Notes: a model not told the origin generated them from the sequence alone. A DNA stretch of 64,000 bases from an uncultured Erythrobacter sp. (GCA_947495555.1 CANLZI010000002.1:186001-250000), one strand, 5' to 3'; numbered from the stretch's first letter, positions 37,285 to 48,003 are shown. Translations and numbers: made by a program.

Positions 37285-38670
37285 ATGAGCACCAAGAACG
37301 ATCTGATTCAGCCCGATCGCGATCAAGACGCGATTGCCATTCACCTGACTGACAAGGACGGTTTTGCCGATTGGTCAAAATCGCTTTCCTCGGGTCAGCG
37401 CGCTTCCTTGGCTGCGCAAAAGTTTGAGGGCGGCGCAGCCCAGGTGGGGATCATCCCCGATGGCGACAATTGGTTTGCGGTGGGCGGCGTGTCCGATCCT
37501 GACGATATTTCCAGCTGGTGCCTTGCCAAGCTGGCAGAGGCATTGCCCGAAGGCACCTATCGCCTGACATCGGGAGAGCCCGGGGCCGCCATGCATGGCT
37601 GGATTGCTGCACAATACAGCTTCACCAGGTACAAAGATAATGACAACGCCGCGGGACCGCGGGTTTTGCTGACCAAGCAGGTCAAACAAATCGATGCTGC
37701 TGTGGCAGAGGCCAAGGCCGAAATGCTGGTACGCGATCTGGTCAACACCCCGGCAGAAGACATGGGCCCCGCCGCATTGGAGGCTGAATGCGAGAAGCTG
37801 GCGAAGGAACATTCGGCCAAGCTGAAGGTGACCAAGGGCGATAATTTGGAGCAGGACTATCCGATGGTTCACGCTGTCGGCCGGGCCGCTGCGCGCCATC
37901 ACGCGCCCCGCATCATGCATCTCAGCTGGGGTAAAGAAAGCGATCCTGTGATTGCAATTGTCGGCAAAGGCGTCAGTTTTGATTCCGGCGGTCTGGATAT
38001 CAAACCAGCTGCTGGCATGCTGCTGATGAAGAAAGATATGGGCGGCGCTGCCCATGCCATCGCCTTGGCCGGATTGATCATGCAGGCTGGGTTGAAGGTG
38101 CGATTGCACCTGTTTGTCCCAGCGGTTGAAAATGCCATTGCGGGCAATTCCTTCCGCCCCGGCGATGTTCTGAAAACGCGCAAGGGTTTAACGGTGGAGA
38201 TTGGCAATACCGACGCCGAAGGACGCTTGATATTGGGCGATGCGCTAACCCGCGCGTCAGAGGAAGAACCCGAACTGATCATCGATTTCGCGACCCTGAC
38301 CGGCGCTGCCCGCGTCGCCTTGGGCCCGGATTTGCCTGCATTGATGACGCGTAATGATGAAACGGCGGAGGATCTGATCTCCGCTGGCAAGGCGCATGAT
38401 GATGAGCCATGGCGGCTTCCATTGCCAGCCGCCTATGCCGAATGGCTCAAGTCAGACATTGCCGATCTCAACAACACCCATGGCAACCCCTATGCCGGGG
38501 CCAGCGTAGCAGGATTGTTCCTCGACAGATTCGTTGGCGAGGGGATTGATTGGGCGCATTTTGACACATTTGCATGGCGGCCATTCGCCAAACCCGGTCG
38601 GCCCAAGGGCGGCGCATCCTATGGTTTGCGCGCCAGTTTCCACATGTTGCAAAACCGGTATGGAAGTTAA
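37285..38670 (+). CDS. Leucyl aminopeptidase, M17 family
   Basis: Cytosolic hexameric exopeptidase with two metals that releases N-terminal amino acids. In 461 residues the catalytic C-terminal half has GKGVSFDSGGLDIKP, the KKDMGGAAHA helix and the signature NTDAEGRLILGDAL; the N-terminal half is a macro-like domain. Residue ADLNNTHGNPYAGAS and DRFVGEG near the end fit the short PepB/LAP type. The ribosome site is weak. It lies 72 bp from map in divergent orientation. Confidence 0.95.
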   Translation: MSTKNDLIQPDRDQDAIAIHLTDKDGFADWSKSLSSGQRASLAAQKFEGGAAQVGIIPDGDNWFAVGGVSDPDDISSWCLAKLAEALPEGTYRLTSGEPGAAMHGWIAAQYSFTRYKDNDNAAGPRVLLTKQVKQIDAAVAEAKAEMLVRDLVNTPAEDMGPAALEAECEKLAKEHSAKLKVTKGDNLEQDYPMVHAVGRAAARHHAPRIMHLSWGKESDPVIAIVGKGVSFDSGGLDIKPAAGMLLMKKDMGGAAHAIALAGLIMQAGLKVRLHLFVPAVENAIAGNSFRPGDVLKTRKGLTVEIGNTDAEGRLILGDALTRASEEEPELIIDFATLTGAARVALGPDLPALMTRNDETAEDLISAGKAHDDEPWRLPLPAAYAEWLKSDIADLNNTHGNPYAGASVAGLFLDRFVGEGIDWAHFDTFAWRPFAKPGRPKGGASYGLRASFHMLQNRYGS

Positions 38671-38768
38671 CCGGATTGGCTGACAAACTTGCTCGAAACA
38701 ATTTGACTGTATAAGCGCGCCAAATCCGCACAAAAGCGGTCAGAATTTGTCTTGGGGAAAATGCCGAA

Positions 38769-39119
38769 ATGAGCGGCAAGGTAACATATACAGTTCCACA
38801 AGGTCCGCTTCGGCTGGCTGGCCCGGTTGTGCGCCCTGCCCCAGGCACTTTGCCCCTGCGCGGCGATCTGGCGCATATGGCCTTGGCGGGCAAACATTTG
38901 GCCGCGCATTACGTCATCCCCTATGGCTACACGGTGGCTGGTAACGACGCGCAGCTGCATCTGACGCCCGATAAGGACAGCGACATCATTCAAGTGCTGC
39001 CCAATGGCAGTGATTTCGAACTGTTGGATTTCGCCGGTGATTGGGCATGGGGTTGCTTGGGGCCAGAGGGTCCATCGGGCTATGTCCTCAGCAGCCTGCT
39101 GGCCCCGGCGCAAGGCTGA
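38769..39119 (+). CDS. Bacterial SH3 domain protein
   Basis: A 116-residue protein without a signal peptide. The C-terminal half (about 45-112) resembles a bacterial SH3 fold (VIPYGYTVAG, LLDFAGDWAWGCLGPEG, GYVLSSLL), as found in NlpC/P60 proteins; the N-terminal part is PLRLAGPVVRPAPGTLPLRGDLAH, in effect a start of the DPP6-type N-terminal domain when split as PLRLAGPVVRP and APGTLPLRGDLAH. It may be a stand-alone binding module. It starts 98 bp after the aminopeptidase and 11 bp before argC, so it is probably in one operon with argC. Confidence 0.8.
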   Translation: MSGKVTYTVPQGPLRLAGPVVRPAPGTLPLRGDLAHMALAGKHLAAHYVIPYGYTVAGNDAQLHLTPDKDSDIIQVLPNGSDFELLDFAGDWAWGCLGPEGPSGYVLSSLLAPAQG

Positions 39120-39130
39120 GCCAGGCCGCC

Positions 39131-40060
39131 ATGAAACCGCAGATTTTCATCGATGGCGCTGCTGGAACAACCGGCATAGAGATTCACCAACGGCTGGCTG
39201 GTCGGGCCGAATTTGATCTTATAATACTGAGCGAAGGCGAACGTAAATCGGCAGAGGCCCGGCGCGACGCCTTGGGCCGTGCTGACATCGCCATTTTGTG
39301 CTTGCCCGATGATGCCTCTCTTGAAGCGGTGGCAATGGCACAAGGCAGTGACACGCGCATCATCGATGCCTCTTCAGCGCACCGCGTGGCGCCCGATTGG
39401 ACCTATGGCTTCCCCGAACTTGTCGGGCGGGACCAAGTGGCCAAGGCGCAATTGGTCAGCAATCCGGGGTGCTACCCGACGGGCTTTCTTGCCCTGGTCG
39501 CACCCTTGGTCAAAGCCGGATTGCTGCCAGCAGATTGGGCCTATAGCGTCAATGCCGTGTCGGGTTATTCCGGCGGCGGCAAGGCGTTGATTGCCCGGTT
39601 TGAGGATGAAACCAACATCGCCTTTCGCGCCTATGGTTTGACGCTGGGTCACAAGCATATTCCCGAAATGCAACAGCATGCCGGCCTTACCTATGCTCCG
39701 GTTTTCTCGCCCAGCGTGGTCGCAGCGATGCGGGGCATGGTGGTTGACGTGCCCTTGTCGCTTGAGGCGATGAGTAACGCACCCACAGCATCGCAATTGC
39801 ATGACGCGCTGAGCGAATTTTATGCCGGTTCTGCAATTGTCTCGGTCCAGCCGTTTGGGGCCGAATGCAGCGAGCTGTTGTTGCACCGCGATGCACCTGC
39901 GTGGGACGGGTTGGAATTGTTCGTTTTTGCCGATGCTGACAACCATCAGACACGCCTGGTCGCGCGGCTGGACAATCTGGGCAAAGGCGCCAGCGGAGCC
40001 GCGGTCCAATCGCTCAATCTCATGTGCGGCCTTGGCGAGACCTCGGGCCTCGCGCTCTAA
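39131..40060 (+). CDS. argC: N-acetyl-gamma-glutamyl-phosphate reductase, type 2
   Basis: Third enzyme of arginine synthesis; reduces N-acetylglutamyl phosphate with NADPH. The 309 residues start with IFIDGAAGTTGIEIHQRL, and the catalytic cysteine is C114 in NPGCYPTGF. The length and the early motif place it in the shorter type 2 group. ATG 39131 is preferred: an in-frame ATG 90 bp earlier would overlap the SH3 gene and add unrelated residues. Confidence 0.96.
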   Translation: MKPQIFIDGAAGTTGIEIHQRLAGRAEFDLIILSEGERKSAEARRDALGRADIAILCLPDDASLEAVAMAQGSDTRIIDASSAHRVAPDWTYGFPELVGRDQVAKAQLVSNPGCYPTGFLALVAPLVKAGLLPADWAYSVNAVSGYSGGGKALIARFEDETNIAFRAYGLTLGHKHIPEMQQHAGLTYAPVFSPSVVAAMRGMVVDVPLSLEAMSNAPTASQLHDALSEFYAGSAIVSVQPFGAECSELLLHRDAPAWDGLELFVFADADNHQTRLVARLDNLGKGASGAAVQSLNLMCGLGETSGLAL

Positions 40061-40215
40061 CACGCACGGCAACCCTCTGCCCAATATTTAGGCAGGGTCC
40101 GTCTGCTATTTGAGCAGGCATTTCCGCTGGCGTAACATCATTGCTAAAAACTCCTCGAATTCGAATGACCTTTGCGTGGAAAGCGCGATTGTTCTAACGA
40201 CCTTGCTCCACACCT

Positions 40216-40231
40216 TGGCACGATTCTTGGA
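40216..40231 (+). promoter_or_regulatory. Sigma-54 promoter for glnB-glnA
   Basis: TGGCACG (40216-40222) then four bases then TTGGA (40227-40231) matches the sigma-54 consensus TGGCACG-N4-TTGCW with a perfect -24 element and one mismatch at -12; the GG/GG spacing is 12. It lies 101 bp before glnB. The 155 bp upstream (40061-40215) hold two short hairpins (CTGCC...GGCAG at 40077-40095, CTGCT-ATTTG-AGCAG at 40103-40117) but no clear NtrC site. Confidence 0.8.
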
Positions 40232-40248
40232 TTACATATTGTGACTGA

Positions 40249-40671
<423 letters not shown>

Positions 40672-40759
40672 CACTGATTGGCTGCTTCGGCGGCTGACCT
40701 CTCAACCGCCTCTCAAATGAGGGGCAGATAAACAAAACTAAGCTGGAGACTGTATCCAA

Positions 40760-42169
40760 ATGGCAAATGCACAAGAAGTCCTGAAACAGATCAAGGACGA
40801 AGAAATCGAATGGGTCGATCTTCGTTTCACCGATCCCAAGGGCAAATGGCAGCATCTCCAGATGTATGCCGGAGTGATGGACGAAGACGCGTTGGAAGAT
40901 GGTCTGATGTTCGATGGCTCTTCGATCGAAGGTTGGAAGGTCATCAACGAATCCGACATGATCCTGAAGCCCGATCTGGGCACCACCTACATTGATCCTT
41001 TCTCAGCGACGCCGATGATGGTGCTGTTCTGCGATATCGTGGAACCATCCGACGGTCAGTTGTATTCGCGCGATCCACGCTCGACCGCCAAACGCGCCGA
41101 AGCCTATCTGAAATCAACCGGTTTGGGCGACACGGTCTACGTTGGTCCCGAGCCTGAATTCTTCATGTTTGACGATGTGCGCTTTGAAGATGGCTATGCC
41201 GGTTCTGGCTATGCCATTGATGACGTGGAACTGCCCACCAACACGGGCAAGGAATATGAAGGCGGCAATATGGGTCACCGCCCCCGCGCCAAAGGCGGCT
41301 ATTTCCCAGTCGCTCCCGTCGATAGCGCGATGGATATCCGGGCAGAGATGGTTTCGACCATGCTCGAAATGGGCCTGCCGATGGACAAGCATCACCACGA
41401 AGTGGCCGCCGCGCAGCACGAATTGGGCATTACCTTTGGCGATCTGGTGACCACGGCTGACCGGGTACAGATTTACAAATATGTGGTTCACCAAGTGGCC
41501 CATGCTTACGGCAAAACAGCCACCTTCATGCCCAAGCCGATCAAGGACGATAATGGCTCTGGCATGCACACCCACATGTCGATCTGGAAAGATGGTGTGA
41601 ACACGTTCGCGGGCAATGGCTATGCTGGTCTGTCCGAAACCTGTCTGCATTACATCGGCGGCGTGATCGCTCATGCCAAAGCATGTAACGCCTTCACCAA
41701 CCCGACCACCAACAGCTATAAGCGCTTGGTTCCTGGCTTCGAAGCACCTGTGCTGTTGGCCTATTCGGCGCGTAACCGCTCGGCATCATGCCGTATTCCT
41801 TATGGTGCCGGTGACAAGGCGAAACGGGTTGAATTCCGCTTCCCTGATCCACTCGCCAACCCTTATTTGTCGTCAGCTGCTTTGCTGATGGCTGGCCTCG
41901 ACGGGATCGAGAACAAGATCCACCCGGGCGATGCGATGGACAAGAACTTGTATGACCTTCCACCAGCCGAGCTGGCCGAAGTTCCAACGGTTTGCGGTTC
42001 TTTGCGCGAAGCTCTGGAAGCTCTCGAAGCCGACCACGAATTTCTGCTCAAGGGTGATGTGTTCTCGAAAGATCAGATCGACGCCTATGCAGAGCTTAAG
42101 TGGGAAGAAGTATCGCGTCTGGAAACGACGCCTTCCCCAATTGAGTTCGACATGTATTACAGCGCTTAA
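40760..42169 (+). CDS. glnA: Glutamine synthetase, type I
   Basis: Dodecameric enzyme that makes glutamine from glutamate, ammonia and ATP. It is 469 residues, the normal GSI-beta length, with FDGSSIEGW, the metal ligands in [20 protein letters not shown], and the adenylylation site Y398 in NLYDLPP. The NLYDLP motif predicts control by GlnE adenylylation, through P-II. GGAG lies 11 bases before ATG. A terminator follows at 42222. Confidence 0.98.
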   Translation: MANAQEVLKQIKDEEIEWVDLRFTDPKGKWQHLQMYAGVMDEDALEDGLMFDGSSIEGWKVINESDMILKPDLGTTYIDPFSATPMMVLFCDIVEPSDGQLYSRDPRSTAKRAEAYLKSTGLGDTVYVGPEPEFFMFDDVRFEDGYAGSGYAIDDVELPTNTGKEYEGGNMGHRPRAKGGYFPVAPVDSAMDIRAEMVSTMLEMGLPMDKHHHEVAAAQHELGITFGDLVTTADRVQIYKYVVHQVAHAYGKTATFMPKPIKDDNGSGMHTHMSIWKDGVNTFAGNGYAGLSETCLHYIGGVIAHAKACNAFTNPTTNSYKRLVPGFEAPVLLAYSARNRSASCRIPYGAGDKAKRVEFRFPDPLANPYLSSAALLMAGLDGIENKIHPGDAMDKNLYDLPPAELAEVPTVCGSLREALEALEADHEFLLKGDVFSKDQIDAYAELKWEEVSRLETTPSPIEFDMYYSA

Positions 42170-42221
42170 TTTGTTTGGCTTGAGGGGCCATCCCGCCTCT
42201 CGGCTAACGCGCCAAAACACA

Positions 42222-42249
42222 AAGCCGCTCGGAGCAATCCGGGCGGTTT
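42222..42249 (+). terminator. Rho-independent terminator after glnA
   Basis: AAGCCGCTCGG and CCGGGCGGTTT form an 11-bp stem with two G-T wobbles around the 6-nt loop AGCAAT, ending in TTTC. It starts 53 bp after the glnA stop. Confidence 0.82.
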
Positions 42250-42364
42250 CTTGTTGGGCTGACCGTTGCACGAATGCGCGCCTCTCATGTTCTAGACTTT
42301 CCGCTTGTCCTACGCCCTGTGGTCATGACAGACTGGCAAGCCAACCAAATGAGGGACTGATCTT

Positions 42365-43072
42365 ATGGCTGCTCCGCACATCAACACCAACCGACGTCAC
42401 TTTCTGATCGGAAGCGGAGCCATGCTAGCAACTTTCACCCTCGCCAGCCCAGCACAGGCGAAGGGACTGACCGATATTCTGGCGAAAGCCTCCGATAGTG
42501 CCTTGGACAAACTGGCCGTTCCCGGAGCGTTTTACGGTGACGAGGACATTCGCATTAAGCTGCCTTTGATCGGTGATCTTGGCGATCTGGGCGGATTGGG
42601 TGATTTGGCCAGTCGCGCCTCTGGACTGTTTGGACGCAAGAAAAAGGTCGATCTGTTGGGCGGGCTGACCCGCACTATCAACGACGCCGCTGGTTTGGCA
42701 GCAGGAGAGGCCAAACCAATATTCCGCGAATCTATCGGCGAGCTGTCCATTACCGATGCGCCCGGCATCATCAGCAAGAAAGATGGGGCGACGCGCTATT
42801 TGGAGGAAAGCTCCGGCGATACTCTGCAAGGCAAATTGCGCCCCTTGGTGGACACATCGATGACCGAACTTGGCGCCTATGAGCAGCTCGACAAGCTGGG
42901 CGAGTCATCGAGCTTGATTGCTCAAGCTGGGCTAACCAGCGACCTATTGGGGCAATCCGTGACCGAACAAGCCCTCAAAGGCATCTTCAGCTACATCGCT
43001 GCAGAAGAAGCCAATTTCCGGGACAATCCCCTCGACAAAATGGACGGTATTCTGGGCGGCATATTCGGCTAG
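42365..43072 (+). CDS. DUF4197 domain-containing exported protein
   Basis: A 235-residue protein of the DUF4197 family, whose function is unknown. The N-terminus has a twin-arginine motif (NRRHFLIGSG), a hydrophobic stretch and an ASPAQA cleavage site, so export by the Tat system encoded in this window is likely. The mature part has the family's GLTDILAKASDSALDKL, a Gly/Asp-rich loop (GDLGDLGGLGDL) and FSYIAAEEANFRDNP near the end. GAGGG nine bases before ATG supports the start. Confidence 0.9.
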   Translation: MAAPHINTNRRHFLIGSGAMLATFTLASPAQAKGLTDILAKASDSALDKLAVPGAFYGDEDIRIKLPLIGDLGDLGGLGDLASRASGLFGRKKKVDLLGGLTRTINDAAGLAAGEAKPIFRESIGELSITDAPGIISKKDGATRYLEESSGDTLQGKLRPLVDTSMTELGAYEQLDKLGESSSLIAQAGLTSDLLGQSVTEQALKGIFSYIAAEEANFRDNPLDKMDGILGGIFG

Positions 43073-43155
43073 CTTCGCAAAGAATTCATTTTCCTACTCG
43101 GGCAAATTCTGCCTACTTCTTGCGCCTTTCAAATTGCAAAAAGGCGCTTTCTCCC

Positions 43156-43785
43156 ATGGTCAGCAAGAACCACCCCCACAAGCCCTCACCCACAACCTCG
43201 GCGCGAAAGCCAATCTTCGATGTCGTCCGCAAGATCATCGGGCGAGGTTTCCGCCAGCCAGAGGTGGAAGCGCTGGATCAGGCGTTCGAGCAGGCGACTA
43301 ATCATGCACCAACCCGAAAGGTCAGCACGGCAGGAATTGCCCTCATCAAACGTTTCGAAGGCTGCGCCCGATTACGGACCGATGGTTTGATCGAGGCCTA
43401 TCCCGATCCTGCGACAGGCGGCGAGCCATGGACAATCGGATGGGGCGCCACGCGAGACGGATTGCACGGCTTTGTCGGGCCAGACACGGTCTGGACGCAG
43501 GCTCAAGCAGACGAGCGCTTGGAAGATGATCTGATCCGCTATGCCGCCGATGTCGCCGCCGTGATTGGCAGCACGCCAACCACGCAGGCGCAATTCGATT
43601 CCTTGGTCAGCTTTCATTATAACACAGGCGCGATCGGAAGGGCGACGCTTGCCCGCAAGCATGGCGTGGGCGATTTTGGCGGCGCCGCGGGCGAGTTCCA
43701 ACGCTGGAATAGGGCTGGCGGCAAGGTGCTTAAGGGACTGACCCGTAGGCGTATGGCCGAAGCACAACTCTACGCTGCCACCTGA
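43156..43785 (+). CDS. Phage-type lysozyme (GH24)
   Basis: Muramidase of the T4 lysozyme family, 209 residues. The catalytic Glu is E68 in IKRFEGCARL, followed by AYPDPATGGEPWTIGWG with T93; a GRATL and a FQRWNRAGGKVLKGLTRRR block complete the family pattern. The first 50 residues are a basic, Pro/Ser-rich and helical extension (VVRKIIGRGFRQPEVEALDQ) without a signal peptide or SAR helix. ATG 43156 is preferred over a TTG 36 bp upstream. No holin, spanin or other phage gene is near. Confidence 0.9.
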   Translation: MVSKNHPHKPSPTTSARKPIFDVVRKIIGRGFRQPEVEALDQAFEQATNHAPTRKVSTAGIALIKRFEGCARLRTDGLIEAYPDPATGGEPWTIGWGATRDGLHGFVGPDTVWTQAQADERLEDDLIRYAADVAAVIGSTPTTQAQFDSLVSFHYNTGAIGRATLARKHGVGDFGGAAGEFQRWNRAGGKVLKGLTRRRMAEAQLYAAT

Positions 43786-43806
43786 GCAAGCGGTGGCTTG
43801 AATGTG

Positions 43807-46800
43807 TCAATAATCGCGACTGATTTCCAGCAGCGCGCTTTCCCTGCCTACGGTCGACACGCTGCCGAGCAGAGCCAGCCAACTGGTGATGCGGAACTCT
43901 ACCGAAGTAGCGCTGTAGCCGCGCCCATCGGTGATGATCTCGACATAGAAACGCCGCCCGATGTTCTTGCCAACCGCAACACCCGTGCCACGATCCAATG
44001 CAGGATCGGCACCAACGATCCGCAATCGGTCTAGCCCAATCGCGCTACGCAATTGGTTGATCGGGTCGATACCTGATCCACCCCGCAGGCTCGCCAAGGC
44101 TGTGCCCAATTGCAGAGCATCGGTGGCTGACAGTGAGGTGATCGATCCTCCGAACAGCAGCCGCGCAAGAATTTCTTCCTCGGGCAAGGCTGGGCTTGAA
44201 CTGAACGTGACCTCGGGCTGCAATGCATTGCCGGTCACATCGACCGTAACCTCCAGCCCATCCTTGTCCGTGGTGGCTTCAATGTCGAGACGCGGATCAA
44301 TCGGAACCGTCTCGTCAAAGTCGATCACTCCGCGGGTCAGTTCGAACCTTGTTCCGGCAAAGCTGTAAGATCCGCGCACCACTCGCGCTTCGCCACCAAT
44401 GCGAGGGTCTTCGGTTGTGCCGCGCAGCTGGATATCGGCGCCCCACTCGCTGTCCAGACCCATGCCGTCGACATCGATCCGGCTAGGACCGCGCGCATCG
44501 ATCAGGTAACGCCATGCCGCGCCAGGCGCGCTGGGCGGTTGAATGTCGGCAGGCAAGTTGATCTCGCGCGTTGCGATATTGGGCAAGGTTAGATCATCCG
44601 CCGCTGTGCCCAGTTCCCAACTGGCCCGGTTGATCCTTAACCGCCCTGCAATGGTTCCGCCGCGCCCATCTGACAGGATCCGCAAGGGTCCCGTGACCGT
44701 CGCGACCAAGCCATTGGCATTGAGCAACCGAGCATTGTCCGTTGCCGCTCGCAAATCCAACTGCGGGCCACGCGCGTTACTGATATTGGTCAAATCAATC
44801 GTCCCGCTGGCCACAATTGTCCCGCCATTGGGGGCTTTCCCGCTAAATCTCGTGATCCTGAGGCGCGAGCCAAGGAAATTGCCGCGCGCGGTAATATTGC
44901 TGATGTCCGTTCCCGAAAGCGAACTTTGGACGCGCAGATTATCGCTCGAGACGGTGCCGCGCACCTGCGGATCAGCCAGTGTGCCGGTCGCATCCAGCGC
45001 CAATGAAACGGGTCCGGTCAAGTCAAACACTTCTATCGCGGCCAAACGCCACAGATTGTCCGCCCGCCCGGCATAGCGCAACTGACCAAGCAGATTGCCC
45101 GCCTGCAACCGTTCAAACAGGCTGCCCGCCGCTGGCATATCGCTTACGCGCATCTGCAGTCTTCCCAGCCGCCTGCCGTCTTCATCCAGCACCGCCCGCG
45201 CTGCCATTCGATCGGGACGCAACTCAGCCACCAATGCGACATCCATCGGCCGCGATGACAGGACCAGGCCAGACCGCGTCAATTGATTGACCATCACCTT
45301 GGCGCTGCCGGTGGGCGCTCCATTGGCGGCTGCTTGATAGTCGATTACGCCCGATATGGTCCCACTGACGCCCAGATCGGGCATGGCCACATCGATCAGC
45401 GACAACGGCATCTTGTCCAGTTTCAACGCAAGCGCGGTTTTGCTCGCGCCCAGTTCGCCTTCAACCAGGGCTAGCCCCTCTCCGTAACCGATCTGCGTTT
45501 GCGCCAATCGCCAGCCGCCATCGGCTTGCTGGGTCAGGACGGCGCGACGAGGCATGGTGATCCTGCGGCCAGCAAAACGTCCGCGCGCCAGAACCGAAAT
45601 TTCGTCCGGCTCGACATCAGCATCCAGCCTCAAATTGAACTGGCTACCCCGGCGGCCCGCCACCCGGGCAGTGACATCGCCACGCCCGTTTTCAATGCTG
45701 GCGTTGGCGGCCATGCGGCCAAGGAAAAGCGAGCCATAGGTCAGCCCTTGGGCTGTAATCTGCGCATCAACCTTGCTGTTATTCTCGATCAAGAACCCGT
45801 TTGCCTTAATATCGGCTCGGGCAAGCGAGAGAGGCGTCTCTCCCTGAAAACGCGCGTTGTTTGCTTGCAGATCGACGGTAAAACTTTGCCCGCCATCGCG
45901 CGGTGCGAGCGCGATCGTTCCGTCTATCCCGCCGCCGCTCAATTGCAGATCGCCGCTGGCGCCGTTGTCGACCAGCAACAGATCACCCGATACTTGGGTG
46001 CGCCAAATGCGCATCTGCTCGACCGCAAGACGGCTAGGCCCTTCAGCCGGAGTGACCAAGCCCAGGACTCCTTCGAACGGCCCCAATGCAGAGCCACCCT
46101 CGGTCTCAATCCTCAATCCGTCATCATCCGGCGCAATCGCGACGCGAACATCGCTCAGACCTGCTGCGGGCAGCGGTGAGGCAAAGACTAGTGTTGCATT
46201 GGGGCCCGCCTGTCCAAGCACAGCATCAACAGTGAAGTCGCCGTAATCGGCATGCGTGCCGGTGCCTGCCAACTGTGTCTGGCCATCGCTGACGGACCCA
46301 TTCACATCCAATTGCAGTTTTTCGCTCTGGATTGTGAATTGATTGAAGTTGATCGGTTCTGCACTGCCAACGCCCAGCGTTCCTGCAAACGCGATTGGAT
46401 CGCCAGCCAGATTGGCGACAGTTGCGTTGCTGACCTCGTCCAATTCGCCCGAGACCTTAGCTTGCAGATCCCATCCGCCGCTCGCCGCCAGAGCCAGATC
46501 AATGCGCGCAACGCCGCCAATTTGGCCCAGATCATCAATCGCCAGATTGCGTGCCTCAACCGGCCCAGACAGCCGGTAATTCCCTTGCTCAAGGTCGCCG
46601 CGAAGGCCCAATTTTGCCAAGAGACCAGGGAAGACCAGGCGCAGATCATCAGAGACCAGGCGAGATCCCGCATAGACGAGCGTGCCGGACAGCGTGCCAT
46701 TGACGAGGCGCGGGTCAATCATTGTATTGCCGGTAACAACCCGCTGCGTCTGCGCCGCAATCGGCACGCGCCATTGGTTTCCATCATAGGTCGCAACGCC

Positions 46801-48003
46801 TTGCTGACGTAATGTTTCGACCTGCGTGGTTCCGATCCCAAGCTCTGCAATCGTGAGCGTATGATCGACCTCTAAATCGCGGAATGGTCCGTCCAGATTG
46901 GCTTGCAAGCGGGTGCCGCCAAGGCTCACACCATCTCCCAGCAAGTTGGGCTGCAAAAGCCGCGCATTGAGCGAAAAATCGTCGAACTGATTGTCGGCCA
47001 GATCGACAGCGCCGCTGCCTCGCGCGTCAATCGCGGCAGCCACCCATCGCAACTGGCCATCCCACACGCTGTCTTGCAGAGTGCCCGAGGCCAAAATTGA
47101 CACCACTGGACCCATGGCCTCTCGTAAAGTTCCGGCCAATGCAGCTTGCGGTTTGGCTTGTCCTAGCAGCGAATATTCGCCTGCCTTATTGCTCAACTGA
47201 AACGCGGCAAAGCGCTCTCCATCGCGCTGGACGAAGGCATTGCCCAACCAATTGCTCCACGTCCCATCGCCATCGATACGGGCGCGATAGCCAGCCTCTG
47301 CGCCCAACATTTGGGCGATCATGCCGTCTTGAGGAGCTTGATAATCCAGCGACACATCAAAGGTGTCACCATCGGGCTTTGCATCCAGCAACAGCGCCAA
47401 AGTATCGCGCGATCCCATCTTTGCATCGGCCGACACAAACACCCGGCCGCCCCGAATATCGGCCTCGGCCTGCACATCGACCCGATGCGCTTGATCGCCA
47501 GCCACGCCGGGCTGAACCGTCAAATTGTCGATCTCGAATTGGTCGATCCGAATGTCGAAATCGGGCAGAATAGGCGCATCGGGATCACCTGGCAGCAGCG
47601 TTGGCAAGCGTTCCAGCGAACCGCGCCGCGCAACCAGTTTGCGCACATCAAGCCCCGTGGTTAGCCAAGCCAGCGGACGCCAATCCAGCTCTACCAAAGG
47701 CACCGTCAGGAACACACCCTCGGGATCGGACAGGGCGACATCATGCAGCGTCGCTTCGCCGTACAGATCACCATCGATCCGCCCGATCGCAATTTTCAAG
47801 CCCGATGCAGGTGCAACTTGAGCGATTTGATCGGTGATGAATCTTTTGCCGATCGGAGAATTGAAGAACACCATTGCCAGCAGCAGCGGTGCCAAGACAA
47901 TCGCCAATGCCCAGCCGATCCGCTTTGCCCAGCGCCGCTTGCGCTTGCGCGGGATAGCATCGCTATCCTTCTCGTCGTCCAGATCGAATTCATTGTCAGA
48001 CAT
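43807..48003 (-). CDS. tamB: Translocation and assembly module protein TamB
   Basis: A very large (1398-residue) AsmA-like inner-membrane-anchored protein that bridges the periplasm and works with TamA in moving outer-membrane proteins or lipids. It has a cytoplasmic acidic/basic N-terminus, one membrane helix at about 29-48 (GWALAIVLAPLLLAMVFF), a long beta-rich groove with many degenerate strand repeats, and the C-terminal DUF490 domain ending with ATSVEFRITSWLALLGSVS and SALLEISRDY. Its ATG shares a base with the tamA stop (TGATG). Confidence 0.96.
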   Translation of the reverse strand: MSDNEFDLDDEKDSDAIPRKRKRRWAKRIGWALAIVLAPLLLAMVFFNSPIGKRFITDQIAQVAPASGLKIAIGRIDGDLYGEATLHDVALSDPEGVFLTVPLVELDWRPLAWLTTGLDVRKLVARRGSLERLPTLLPGDPDAPILPDFDIRIDQFEIDNLTVQPGVAGDQAHRVDVQAEADIRGGRVFVSADAKMGSRDTLALLLDAKPDGDTFDVSLDYQAPQDGMIAQMLGAEAGYRARIDGDGTWSNWLGNAFVQRDGERFAAFQLSNKAGEYSLLGQAKPQAALAGTLREAMGPVVSILASGTLQDSVWDGQLRWVAAAIDARGSGAVDLADNQFDDFSLNARLLQPNLLGDGVSLGGTRLQANLDGPFRDLEVDHTLTIAELGIGTTQVETLRQQGVATYDGNQWRVPIAAQTQRVVTGNTMIDPRLVNGTLSGTLVYAGSRLVSDDLRLVFPGLLAKLGLRGDLEQGNYRLSGPVEARNLAIDDLGQIGGVARIDLALAASGGWDLQAKVSGELDEVSNATVANLAGDPIAFAGTLGVGSAEPINFNQFTIQSEKLQLDVNGSVSDGQTQLAGTGTHADYGDFTVDAVLGQAGPNATLVFASPLPAAGLSDVRVAIAPDDDGLRIETEGGSALGPFEGVLGLVTPAEGPSRLAVEQMRIWRTQVSGDLLLVDNGASGDLQLSGGGIDGTIALAPRDGGQSFTVDLQANNARFQGETPLSLARADIKANGFLIENNSKVDAQITAQGLTYGSLFLGRMAANASIENGRGDVTARVAGRRGSQFNLRLDADVEPDEISVLARGRFAGRRITMPRRAVLTQQADGGWRLAQTQIGYGEGLALVEGELGASKTALALKLDKMPLSLIDVAMPDLGVSGTISGVIDYQAAANGAPTGSAKVMVNQLTRSGLVLSSRPMDVALVAELRPDRMAARAVLDEDGRRLGRLQMRVSDMPAAGSLFERLQAGNLLGQLRYAGRADNLWRLAAIEVFDLTGPVSLALDATGTLADPQVRGTVSSDNLRVQSSLSGTDISNITARGNFLGSRLRITRFSGKAPNGGTIVASGTIDLTNISNARGPQLDLRAATDNARLLNANGLVATVTGPLRILSDGRGGTIAGRLRINRASWELGTAADDLTLPNIATREINLPADIQPPSAPGAAWRYLIDARGPSRIDVDGMGLDSEWGADIQLRGTTEDPRIGGEARVVRGSYSFAGTRFELTRGVIDFDETVPIDPRLDIEATTDKDGLEVTVDVTGNALQPEVTFSSSPALPEEEILARLLFGGSITSLSATDALQLGTALASLRGGSGIDPINQLRSAIGLDRLRIVGADPALDRGTGVAVGKNIGRRFYVEIITDGRGYSATSVEFRITSWLALLGSVSTVGRESALLEISRDY

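Noticed and set aside
40077..40117. Two small hairpins upstream of glnB considered as NtrC sites or an argC terminator
   Set aside because: They do not match the NtrC consensus (TGCACC-N5/6-GGTGCA) and are not followed by T runs.
40677..40740. Short hairpins (GGCGG...CCGCC, CCTC-TCAAAT-GAGG) between glnB and glnA
   Set aside because: Stems of only four to five pairs with no T run. They are too weak to call a terminator, an attenuator or a riboswitch.
43120..43785. Lysozyme as the sign of a prophage
   Set aside because: No integrase, attachment repeats, holin or structural genes are near and the flanks are core genes.
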